In this document: positions 10,851-21,260 of the stretch, piece by piece | Numbering within the stretch: the first letter of the stretch is position 1 | Layout of the letters: each line of letters opens with the position of its first letter | Source of the DNA: Drosophila pseudoobscura | Taxonomy: Eukaryota; Arthropoda; Insecta; Diptera; Drosophilidae | Assembly: GCF_009870125.1 (NCBI RefSeq) | Contig: NC_046681.1 | Span: 21,341,001 to 21,405,000 of the forward strand | Direction: 5' to 3' | Length of the DNA stretch: 64,000 nt | The notes under the pieces: model-generated | Told to the model about the DNA's origin: nothing | The model's input: the letters and a program-made list of their open reading frames with translations, nothing else | The model's database searches: none | Translations under genes and position numbers: made by a program

Positions 10851-13158
10851 ATGAGCGACACGAACGCCACAACAACTGACGCCGAGGGCGAGGAGGTTAA
10901 TACACTCGAGCAATCGACAATAACCATGGTCGACGTTCTCGAGCAGGAGAAGGAAATGGAAGACGAGTACGCCGCGGTGTTGGGCGCCTCCGATGAAAAG
11001 GCCTGCACCTATGCCAAGGGTCCCATTCAGCGGCAGGCCCTGTACTCCTGCCTCACCTGCTGCCCCGAGGCTCGCACGGATCTGGCCAAGTGCGCTGGCG
11101 TCTGCCTGGCCTGCTCCTATCGCTGCCACGAAAACCACGAACTGGTGGAGCTCTACACCAAGCGGAACTTCCGCTGCGACTGTCCGACACTGCGGCTGGG
11201 CGCAGTCAAGCGCTGCTGCCTCAATCCTCAGCTGGAGGGACCCCAGCCGTCGAACGATGGAAATCTTTACAACCAGAATTTCCAAGGATTGTACTGCCAA
11301 TGCAAGCGTCCGTATCCGGATCCAGAGCGCACCACCGAGGAGGTGATGCTGCAGTGCGCAGTCTGCGAGGACTGGTACCATTTGCCACACATGAAGGCGC
11401 CCGGGGCATCTGAGAAGATGCTCGATTCGTGCAGCGAAATGATCTGCGACACTTGCATGGATAAGAATCAGTTCCTGCGCGACTACACTGCCCTGGCACT
11501 GCAGGCAGTCGAAGCCGAAGAGTCCAAAGCAGATTTAAAAGCGGATAAAGTCCAGGTCGACGCCGAAGCTGATTCAAAGCCTGAGCAGACAGAGGAGCCC
11601 GCTAGCAAGCGTGTCAAGCTCTCAACTGGGGATTGTCGTCGCCCAAATCCGACAAAGAAACACCAGGGTAAGTGCATGCCCCCAAAAACAATAAACATTT
11701 AATCAGAAAAACGCTCTCAACTCTCAATACATGAAAAGCAAATCGGAATTCTTCTTGCCATCGCCCAAGTACAAGAATCCGTGCTTGTGAGAGGTGATCT
11801 TGTGGAAGAAGGTCATGCCCAGCCAGAGGCACGACTTGATCACGACCAGACGCTCGTTTCGCTGCAAGTTTAGGGCAAAGGCCTGTCCAAGCGGAATCAC
11901 GCAGTCAATCGTGTCCAGGAAGTCAATCGGATAGTTGTAGTCGCTTCGCTTCGATAGGTTCACCTTGAGGTCGTTACGGGGCAGACGATAGAGCTGGTAG
12001 AAGGATTGGTTGTCCACCTGCAAGTTGTCCAGTCCGCGAAACATTTGATTGGGTATAACGCGGCCGTCTGTCATCTTGTAAAGGGCACCGCGCGGGCAGA
12101 CGGCGCACTCCTCGGTAATGATAAACACAATGGCGGCCAGGCGCTCCTCCTCCTTCAACTTTACCACCTCGGGGCGACTGATGGCCACCACATGATTGCC
12201 CACAATCTCAAATGTGGGATCCTATCGGACAGTCGTTCATAGTTAAACCACAATTTGACTCCCCTCCTCCGGTTTACACTCACCAACTTTACGTAGGTCA
12301 TCAGACTGGGATCGCCAACGAAAGACTCGCGGGCCAGAGTGGTGGCCTGAAAAATCTTCGGACTCTGGACGAAGGGCAGCAGCTGCCACTGAAACTGGTC
12401 GAGGCTGTAGAAGTATTTTCGATCCTTTAGACAGTCATTGGTGTAGCCAAAGGCAATGTAGTAATCCTGCTTGGTGGCCGTGATGCGACCCCACAGATAC
12501 ATGCCCGAGAACCGATTGTCGTTCTGCAAAGCGATCAGCGAGTTCTCGATGAGTATGCGCTGCTCCGGCGATAGCTTTAGGCCGCAGTACATCAGGCAGT
12601 CCATGCCCTCAGAAAAGTACTCCAAATTCATTTTTTTGTTTTTTGGAGTTGGAAAATTTCAATAAAATACTTATGTTATGTTAGGGATAGAGCCAAGAGT
12701 TGGTATAGGTTTAATGAATTCCCAGGCAGGGCTTGCTTGATCGAATACATTTTGTAAGCCTATTCCGTTTGCCCTTTCCAGGTGCCGCCTTCTGGACCAA
12801 CGACTGGCGCAAATCGCTTTGCAAGTGCACCGAGTGCCTGGCCCTCTTCAAAGAGTTTGCCGTGGAGTTCCTTTTGGATGCCGATGATTCGGCCAAGGCA
12901 TACGAGGAGCGCGGCATGAAACGTGCCGAGGAGAACTCCAGCTACGAGCAGGGCATGCGGGCCTTGTCCTCGATTGACCGCACCCAGCAGATCGATGCGA
13001 TTACCGAATACAATCGCATGACCGATAAGCTGAAGGATTATCTAAAGGGTTTTGCCTTGAGAGACAAGGTCGTCACCCCAGAGGACATTAATGTTTTCTT
13101 TACTCGAATGCGCGACGAGAACAAGCCCAGTGTCGGCCAGCCGCATTTCTGTCGCTAA
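10851..13158 (+). CDS. UBR7: UBR7-type E3 ligase (UBR box plus PHD finger)
   Basis: Putative E3 ubiquitin ligase of the UBR7 family, 397 residues. Two exons, 10851-11667 and 12782-13158, join through a split glycine codon. I chose the ATG at 10851 because the frame upstream has no other plausible start. The UBR box covers about residues 52-121 with closely spaced zinc ligands (CLTCC, CAGVCLACSYRCHENHE, FRCDC). The PHD-type finger covers about 149-202 (YCQCKRPYP, LQCAVCEDWYHLPHM, ICDTC). An acidic/lysine-rich linker follows, then the conserved C-terminal part in exon 2 (WRKSLCKCTECLALF, ending GQPHFCR). Human UBR7 has the same order and its PHD acts on histone H2B. Whether the fly protein does so is inference. 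The intron (11668-12781) contains an antisense gene. Confidence 0.95.
11724..12631 (-). CDS. Rsph9: Radial spoke head protein 9 homologue, nested in the UBR7 intron
   Basis: Component of the axonemal radial spoke head, so in flies expected in sperm tails. Exons 12631-12284 and 12221-11724 (stop TGA 11726-11724) join in phase 0 to 281 residues; human RSPH9 has 276. Family features are visible in order: an N-terminal helix and L-S-P-E-Q, the WGRI block followed by DYYIAFGY, the SLDQFQWQLLP block, FVGDPS, then in exon 2 the CPRGALYK block, the NQMFRGL block, IDFLDTIDCVIPLGQAF, and the end HGFLYLGDGKKNSDLLFMY. The gene lies wholly inside the single UBR7 intron on the opposite strand. Its stop is about 55 bases from the UBR7 donor, so the two transcripts probably overlap at their ends. 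Confidence 0.93.
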
Positions 13159-13535
13159 ATTGGTGTCCGGTCGCTATTGCCAGATAAAGACAGACATATT
13201 TAAGCTATATTGATCAGTTATAGTATTACCACACATTCCCCAATACATCATCCGTGTAACATCATAAATTACAGTTTATTTCACATATTATTACTATTTT
13301 AATGGATTCATTTTGTCATTAAAAATTACTCGAAACGAAACAAGCCATCGGGCAATGAGATTCGCATATCCCTCTCTCTCTCTCTCTCTATATATAAAAT
13401 CTATGTACAATCTGCTCAAACAGAGGTCCATATTGGCTGCATAGTTGGATTATGTTCTCTGGCTTGGTTCCCCTGCATAACAACCGTCTTACAACATAGC
13501 TCTATTGATGGTTAAGAATATATATAACATACAGA
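13159..13535. other. Converging 3' UTRs of UBR7 and Dif-A
   Basis: UBR7 stops at 13158 and an ATTAAA lies at 13318-13323. Dif-A stops at 13536 on the other strand, and a minus-strand AATAAA lies at 13275-13280. If both signals are used, the two 3' UTRs overlap by some tens of bases. A CT run lies near 13373-13392. Confidence 0.5.
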
Positions 13536-16500
13536 CTAATAATTATTGTAATGATTGTTCATTTGCATGGCTCCAGCGCCAACTCCTCCTACTCCTCCGC
13601 CTCCTCCTGTTAGACCCAAACTGCTGAGCGTCTCCTCCATACCTTGCATTAGTTCGTTGGTATCTATTGACCCCAGGTCCATAAACGTGCTGGATATCAG
13701 ATCGCTGAAGGATTGATTCTGTCCCTCCAACTGGGGCTGAGGCTGAGTCTGCTGCGGGTATTGCTGATTCTGCAGTAGCTGCTGTTGTTGCAGGTGCTGC
13801 TGCTCTGGTTGTGTTTGTTGCAGGAAGTTTGGCGCAGGCTGAGACTCTTGGGCGAGGTATCGCTGCTTGATGGCCTGATCCATTTGTTGTGGCGGCGTTA
13901 TAGACGGTGGGTTCATTGTCCCCAGCTTGAGACTCAAAAAGTTATTGTTGATCATGTTGTTGCTGTTGGTGTTGTTGTTGATTGGTGTCATGGAGCCACC
14001 GCTGAAGCCTGTGGGACTGCAGCCATTCCTCGCATAGCTCGCAGGCTCCTGCAGGGTCGTACCCATATCCAGGTTCTGATAGAGATTATTGTTTGGCCCG
14101 ATTCTCATTGGCGGAATGCCGTCCGTTGTGCTGCAGGTAGAGCGTGGAGAGGGGAAGTTGTAGTCCACCGAGGCGAACTGACTGCTGCGACTGTCCACAT
14201 CCATATAGGGGTACTCCACCTTAATCTCGTGCATAAAGTGCGGGCTGCCTCCCGCGTACATCATACCCATGCCGGGTGACACATGTGGCGCCGGGGCGGT
14301 CGTCATCGTTATCTGCGGCGGCTGGACCACTGAAAAGGACACCCACAACAAAAAAGTAGAAGGTTTTAACAACATGTGGCAGACCTTGGTATTAGGTTAC
14401 AATGAAACGAAAGGTTAATGAACGCACCACGGCTATGGGGCTATACGGCTATAAGCATTTACATAATTGAGGCGAAACCGAGGCAGAACTAAAGCAATTT
14501 GGAGCAACTTAAAAAGGACACAAAGGCAAACCACAACATCAACTTGCTTGGGCGGCAGGCAGCGGGCAAAACTTACTGTCTGTCTGTCATCAGACGTCCG
14601 TTCCATTTCGGTGCTGTGCCAGAGACGAAAGCTAGGGGGAAAGCTAGATGGGAAGTAGCAGGAAAAGAAATACCAAGAAATTCGCCCTCTAATGTCCTTA
14701 ATGCCCACAACGGACGAAACTTTTTTTCAAACGAGCATTTACTTATGATAGATTGAACAGAAATAGATGGGGAATATGGGAAAACGTTTGGGTCGAACAA
14801 AACCGATTTTGGAGACCCATAGAAATAGAGATAAAGAAGATGTGTCTTCAAAGAATGGATTTCTGAAACTCCTCGATATATTCGAAACACGAATGAACAT
14901 TGAAAAGATTAAACTTTGTAATAATCATAAAATTAGTAATGAATTTTCCAAATAATATCTGGATTTTAACACCAAACATTTGTTTATTCATCAAATTTAA
15001 ATACAATATGAATGTGTAGGACAAATATCATCAACCTGGTCGGCCCACAACCTCAACGAATTCAAATCCATACCAAAAATATCCGACAAATCCTAAAATT
15101 TCCAACGACAATTCAACCTATTGGTCCACAAGGTATCAGCTATATTTGCTTACATATTATATGTGTTATATGTATGTATGTTATATGATCTATAAGCTCT
15201 AAACCATTTTTCATCTACTCGAAATGTCGATCGTTTAATGAGTGTGCGCGTGTGTATGTGTGTGAGGTGTTTATAGGAACTAAATAGATGTAAATAGAGA
15301 GTATGATCTCGAAACCTAAACCAGCACCAGTAATTGGAAATGCGAGAGAGAACTTACAGGACGTTTTGGGCTGCTTGGGACTCTGATGGAAATCGGAGAA
15401 ATCGCTGCTCATGAGATTCCTTTTAAGGGTCTCAACGGTCTTGCGCGCCACCAGACGATTGTGCTGGGTTAGGTTTTCTACAAAGATATATTCGGATAGG
15501 ACGATTAATGTTTTTTGTTCGATTCGGTTCTGTGTGTTCTCATCGGTGACTAAACTATTAAGTGGGGAGGTTGGGATAAGATAAGCGTTAATTAATACTG
15601 AAAAAAGAAAACGACTAGAAAATATCCATAGTTCTGCTCTGATTTTGTAGTTAAACTATTGTAGTTTTTGTGCGGTTTCGGGTAACTGATTTGGTTTATA
15701 TTCGAGGGTGTTCAATGGCTTTCTTGAAGGTTTGATACAACCCAAAAGGGCTCCGAAAAACTTCAAAAATTATGTCTGTTTTCAGGTACCAGGTTCTTAG
15801 ATTGGAGGGATACAAGTTGATGTCTTGGTCGCTGTGGAGTTTCTCCCTTTTCTTGCATTTAATTTAAAAAAAATACAAACGCAAAGTGGTGATCCCAGTA
15901 TTGTTCTCTTCGTAGGATACAATCAATCAATACTTAAAGATGAGTTCTCTACTCTTACAGAACCCTTTTCCATCGAACCCTCGAATCAGTTACCCGAAAC
16001 CCCCCTTTGTCCCCCCGCCTATGCTTCACTGTAAGCCATTGGCCTCGGCCAGACGTCGCGCTATCTCGTCAGCACTGAGGAAATCCGTCGCCTCCGCCCC
16101 GCCAGGACCATCATCGGCACCAGCTCCCGCCTGGTCCCCACCAAATGGCGGCTCCGGGGACTTGCTGGTGTAGAGAGCAAAGTGCTCGGCCTCGGAGAGA
16201 TCCACGCTGGGATCGAGGACCACGCCGTAGGCTCCCTCGCACAAGTTCCGGATGCTCTGGCGATCGGCAATGGCCACCAGCTCCATGTTGCCGTCGCTGA
16301 TGGGTATGTCGGCCAGCTGCAGTGTGCTCAGGGTCTTCCGGTCCAGCGGTCGACCATAGCTGAGGGTGCTAGCGTTCGAGTAGCTCTCGGGCCGGAGCAG
16401 GCTGTTCTCGCTATCGCCGCCCTTCAGGGGTATGTGGATGACATCGGCGTCCAGGTAGGCGGGTCGCTTGCCCGAGACACTGCTCGAGCTGCGGCCCACG

Positions 16501-19500
16501 GGACGGCCACTGCGACCAGAGTTGCTCGGCGGCTGCATGGAGCGGCTGGAGCTTCGGTTGGGATCGCCCAGGGCAAAGTGCGCCACACTCGGCTCCCTAC
16601 TGCCGGTGGGTGTGCTGGCCTGCCTGCTGGGACTTCCGGCCACCGTGAGGGAGGACCCTTCCTCCTCCTCGGCCTTGCTCTTGCGGCGAGAGAAGAAGCG
16701 CGAGAAGAATCCCTGGCGCTTCTTGGGCGAGCCACTCGGCGTCGACGACGGCTGGCGTTTGGTGGGGCTCTGGTCGGGCGTGCGCATTATGATGATGGGC
16801 GAGGGCGTGGTCCTGGCGGAGCTGAGGCTCCCGTTGCGCGACCGATTGATCGAGCCATCGCTGACAATGCTCAGATCCTGGGAGTTCCTCTGTGGCTTCG
16901 GTGGCAACGGCGGCAGACGATGATCGGGATCCGGCGACGGTGTACGCGGCGGCAGCTGGGGCAGTGTGGGCGAGGGGGGCGTGGCCGGGGTCTGGGCCGC
17001 GTTCACTTTGATCCTCGGCGCTGGGGGATTCGTCAGCACCACCAGCTCGTCCTCATCCATCTGGCTGAAGGGATTGGTGGCGGCGTATGTCTGCCTGGAG
17101 GAGGCACAGTCCCTGGGTATGTCCACCGGATTGTTGAAGGCTATCTGCAGGCTCGTGTACGTGGCCGTCTCATCAAAATTCTCATCGATATCCACCGAGG
17201 CCTGGGCGCTGGCCGACTCGGGTTCTTTCTGCCCCTCCGTCTCCCCTTCCACTTCCTCTTGAGGTTGAAGTGCAGCGCCTCCATCGGCTTCGGGCAGCTC
17301 CTTGAGTGCCGGATTCTCTAGGGTGTCCCTGCGGGAGCCAGCACCCTCGTCCGCCCCCTCCAGCTCGTCCAGCTGGTTCGTTATGGTCGTGTTGGCCGTC
17401 AGGCTGCTCACATTGGTGAAGGCCGTCTGGGCGGTGCTGTTCGAGAGGGTGGGCGTGTCCCCGTTCTCCACGGTCAGGCTGTCCGTCCGCTCAAACTCGC
17501 TGCTCTTCATCCACTCGGTGATCTTGTCCACGTTGTTGAGGGGACGCGTCTGCAGCTGCGGATGCTGCAGGATCTCTTCCATGGGCGTCGAGGTCTGGGT
17601 GCAGTCATCGGCCAGCTGGGGCAGCAGCTGCGGCACCTCCAGCTCGATCTCCATGTCCGGTTCGTTGTCGTTGTCCGTGTACTCCGTCATTGTGTTGCCA
17701 TCCGCATCGTGCGACTCTCCGCGATGCTGCAGGTGCATCAGCTGCTTTTTGACAGCGATCTCAAAGTCGTTGAGGGTGCCCGAGCTCGGCTGATCGTCCG
17801 AGGAGACCGTGTTGTTCTCGTCCTCGTTGAGATCGAGCGGCGGACACGAATACTTGGTGGCTGTCGTCTCGCTATCTAGGGAAAGTATCTGCTGGAACAC
17901 GTCCATCTCCTGCTTACGCTTCAGCTTTCGCTGCAGCCGGGCAAAGGTTACTATACCTGGATTCGGGTAGTACTCGAACTGCAGCGGGGCGCTCGTCGCT
18001 CCATCTGAGGGTCGCACCAGCTTGAGCTCCACCTGCAAGACATAACGAAATGGAAAATAGAATCCATCCATGGCTTTTTGGTTCGAAAATATCCTCACAT
18101 TAACACTCTGTGTGATCTCTGGATTCCTGTAACGCGGCGTCTTGAACGCAATCGCCATCTGCTTGAACACATCCGTGGGCTGGAACTCCGCATTGGCGTG
18201 CCACAGCTCCCGGCCATCGTCGTCCGTCTCGTAGAAGCGTATCTCGATGTCGTCCTTGGAGATCTTCTCGCAGAGCATAATGATCTCATCGCCGCCACTC
18301 ACCTTGGCCGAGCAGCTGCACAGGCGGCTGATTGTCAGCTCGTTGCTCTTGCCGTAGATCGGGGAGGAAACGATGGGATCCAGGGCCACGCGGGTGTTTC
18401 CGACTGTGATGAAGGCCTGGTAGCAGAGGCGCAGCTCGTACCGATTGATCTTATCGATTTGGTCTTTGTGATCGAATTTGGCTGCCATAAGGAAGAAAAG
18501 AGAAAAGAGATATTTGTAGGGCAAATTCAGGCTTTAATATCAATCTCTATTGAGGTTTACCTACCCCCAAAGGGATCCACATTCTTTCGCTCCCGTTCCA
18601 GCAGGGACTCGCGCATCTCCAGTTTCTTGGCGCACTGGATGCCCACTTTTTGGAGCACCAGACGCCGCTCCTCCGGCGGCAGCCGTTTGGCGTACACGCC
18701 CGACTTGCAGGAGTCGGCCTCCTCCTTGCTGACCAGCCAGTGCGGGTGCTGGCGGTAGGGCTCGTCGCTGGTCACGCACGAGACGACCACGGTGACGGGG
18801 CCGTTGTAGTCGCACACCTCGATGGTGGGGAAGGTCTTGCCCGTCTCCGTGCTGGTGCTCATGCCCGGTATGGAGCCAGCCGTGCGTCCTTCGCACTTGT
18901 AGCGAAAGCGGATTATGTTGTTCGTTGGCTCCTCGATGATGCGGAGGTGTGGACCCGTCTTGGTGCTGGCCTTCGGTCCTGTCGTCGTCTTCTTGGGTGT
19001 CGGTGTCTGGTTCTGTATCTGGCCCAGCGGCATGGGCGATGGCATCACCGGCAGGGACGTGGACTGATGAAATACCTGAGGCATATTTACACCGCCTCCT
19101 GCACCGCCGTTCACCTCCAGGCTGGCATTGATAATGTCCTCTACGGATGGGGGCAGCGAGCAGCGGGCAGGTGGCAGGTGGCAGGTAGAGGGTGTGTGCA
19201 ATGGAAAATAACATGAAAATCAATAAGTCAGAATGCCAGAAACAATTTAGTGCAAGAACTAGAACATGATGGGACAACTTCGGACGGGACCGAAGCTTCA
19301 AAGGGCTTGCGAAACTCTAGGAAAACTTTACTTTCCCTCTGTCAGAGGAAATATGTATTAGACCCATGCGGAAAACTTATCGTGTGATTCCCTTTGAGTA
19401 TTGAACGACAGACTACCATTTAGACTCTGTTTTTGTATAATCCAGGACTCCATTCTGTTCCCTGTGCAGGTGACAGAGAGCATGCACTGCGTATACGTAA

Positions 19501-20063
19501 TTTACAGTAAACAGTAGATACTTTTGTATCTATCAGAGACACGCTCGCCATTATGCAAACGCGTTCGTAACGTTATGTATGTGTGGGTGGGCATGGCACT
19601 AGATAGCTATTGTTTTCGAAGGGGTCAGGATGGACTGGAGTTTCGTTTCGCTATTTCTACTTGTTATGCCCAGATGGGACTCCGATGACGAGGACGAGTT
19701 CTGACGTCAAAGGTTGGACAGACTGGATGCCACTTTGGATCGTTTTGCCGCACGCACCAAGCCGCTGGCTCTAGCATCGAACAATGTTCAATTAGCCACT
19801 AAAAATTCCCCACAAATCGGATGCCAATGCCCCATGCCCATGCCCTGGCCTAATTAGGCGCATTGTCGATTGACTTATGCCTCCAGATTGTTCATTAGCC
19901 AGCCAGCACTCTTCTCGGGCAGGGCAGTGGTGGGATTAAGAGTATATGCTCCATGTTTATATTAATTAGGATTAGAACAACTAGAGTGTGTGAGATGTGC
20001 CATAAATTGATGGCCTGGCTGTTTGTACATACGTAAATCGCCAAAGAGCTCCTCCTCAGCCAT
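13536..20063 (-). CDS. Dif: Dif, Dorsal-related immunity factor, isoform A
   Basis: Rel/NF-kB transcription factor of the Toll pathway that drives antimicrobial peptide genes. Coding exons on the minus strand: 20063-20033 (start [10 protein letters not shown]), 19140-18565, 18481-18099, 18032-17957, 15477-15358 and 14329-13536 (stop TAG 13538-13536). All phases join, giving 659 residues; D. melanogaster Dif has 667 as I recall. The Rel homology domain covers about residues 74-355 and holds the DNA-contact motif RFRYKCEGR (88-96), the WLVSKEEAD insert, and LCSCSAKV and [18 protein letters not shown] of the dimerisation half. Isoform A then takes a basic exon ([11 protein letters not shown]) and a tail rich in Q, N, M, G and S that ends HYNNY, the likely activation region. 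Isoform B, from the same start, is listed separately. Confidence 0.96.
14330..15357 (-). other. Dif-A intron
   Basis: Non-coding DNA between the last two Dif-A exons. Open frames around 14433-14890 overlap each other on both strands and have no coding character. Confidence 0.7.
15478..16025 (-). other. Dif-B 3' UTR and Dif-A intron
   Basis: It follows the Dif-B stop codon and precedes (in transcription) the Dif-A basic exon. I did not find a clear minus-strand AATAAA, so the B poly(A) site is unresolved. Confidence 0.5.
16026..20063 (-). CDS. Dif: Dif isoform B (donor read-through, long terminal exon)
   Basis: It uses the same first three coding exons as isoform A (20063-20033, 19140-18565, 18481-18099). 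The exon starting at 18032 ignores the donor CCAG|GTATAG at 17957/17956 and stays open to TGA 16028-16026. The product is about 998 residues; the first 355 are the shared Rel domain. The tail opens with [13 protein letters not shown] and [10 protein letters not shown]. It then has an acidic middle with [14 protein letters not shown] and [14 protein letters not shown], a proline-rich stretch with LPPLPPKPQ, a basic-aromatic block [13 protein letters not shown], the block [17 protein letters not shown], and [11 protein letters not shown] through [12 protein letters not shown]. The last residues are RLAEANGLQ. It lacks the A-form basic exon and activation tail. Rel B isoforms are known in D. melanogaster nerve and muscle. 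Confidence 0.93.
18033..18098 (-). other. Dif: Stop-free 66-nt intron inside the Dif Rel domain
   Basis: The donor GTGAGG (18098) and acceptor TTGCAG (18033) remove 66 nt. Removal restores the conserved [17 protein letters not shown] join. The length is a multiple of three and the intron has no stop in frame, so retention would insert 22 residues (beginning [12 protein letters not shown]) into the dimerisation half of the Rel domain. Confidence 0.85.
19141..20032 (-). other. Dif intron between the first two coding exons
   Basis: Non-coding DNA. The acceptor CCATCCGTAG ends at 19141. Nothing else is recognised. Confidence 0.75.
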
Positions 20064-20089
20064 TGGATGCTGCTGTTGCTGTTGATTGC
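20064..20089 (-). other. Dif: Dif 5' UTR part of the first coding exon
   Basis: The acceptor TTTATTTGCAG ends at 20090, so this exon carries 26 nt of leader before the ATG at 20063. The leader therefore starts on at least one further upstream exon. Confidence 0.7.
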
Positions 20090-21103
20090 CTGCAAATAAA
20101 ACCAATGATAGATTGCCATTAATTTTTCCATATATGATGACTATCCATTCCCATTTCCCACCCAATGCAATGATTTGTACATAATGATAGATTAGCATTA
20201 AATGCCAAAACATACTGTATCGATATTGGTGCGGACTTGGGATTGATGAGCTTGAAACATCGATGCCTATGAATTATTTATGTACTATAATACACAGCTT
20301 TAATTGCAAGTGTTTTGAATTCTCTTGTGCCCTAAGGAGTAGAAGATTCTAAGTAAAAGTATGAGTATACGAAGAATTGATTATAATAAATGGAATTCCA
20401 CAGATGGCAACAGATCAAAGCGGTTGGAAACAAGCAAATCATACGAATATTACTATTATTGCTTCCACTTGGAAGTAGGGAAATAAAACTTCATAAATTA
20501 GCTGTCATGAATTCTGGAGAGTTTTATTACTGTTGGCGGTAAGCCCCCAAACATTTTGAATGAGCCCAACACACGATCGGCTGTGGGCAATCAAACCAAC
20601 TGATTTATGTCCCATATGTGAAACCTTTCAGTATCTCTGTGCCTTTTTGCTTTGCCAAAAACACCTACATTCGTTCTGATAACGAAATCTGATGTTAAGG
20701 TTGACAATCGAAAGATGGCCTTTAAAAGAAAACTATTTACATGACCTCAGAGGTCTCGTTGAAAACATTCTTATCAGCAATGTTGAACTTTGAGCAAATG
20801 CAAATCGATGTCTAGGGAAAGCCTGTCAAATCTTACGAACTACAACCCGTAACGGGTTGGGCGAGGCATGTCATTCGTTTAATCGTAGACTTTATTGGTT
20901 TGATAAAAATAGAGGTACAAAATGTAGTAGATTCTTGGAAAAGATAGCCAAGTTGTTGCCCCAACAAAAACTTTATCATTTTTAAGACTTTCGGCAGAGA
21001 TATTACTTTTAAATTCTTAGAAAAAGTTAATTTTTTGGAAAGCACTTTAGCATAAGTGCATTCGCACGCGAAAGGTCGTTGCTATAGCATTAAATGTGTG
21101 CGG

Positions 21104-21260
21104 AAGCCAGGTGTTCAAAGAGCCAAGAACTCAGTTGCAGTTTAACCTTTTGTTTGGCTCATTCTGGCTACACTAATAATGCGAATGCAATTCTTTTTGT
21201 CCAATCTAGTAGATATGAACCTTCTTGATGATGCTGCAGTTTCGGTTTTCTTGTAGCTTC
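21104..21260 (+). repeat. Dispersed repeat, copy 1
   Basis: It begins AGCCAGGTGTTCAAAGAGCC and continues with a pyrimidine-rich part and CATTCTGGCTACA. It is recognisably similar along about 150 bp to the copy at 25466-25620. The termini are uncertain. Confidence 0.5.

Noticed and set aside
16182..18758. Long plus-strand frames (379, 163, 226 codons) across Dif
   Set aside because: Antisense shadows of GC-rich Dif coding exons; the minus-strand reading is a clear Rel protein.
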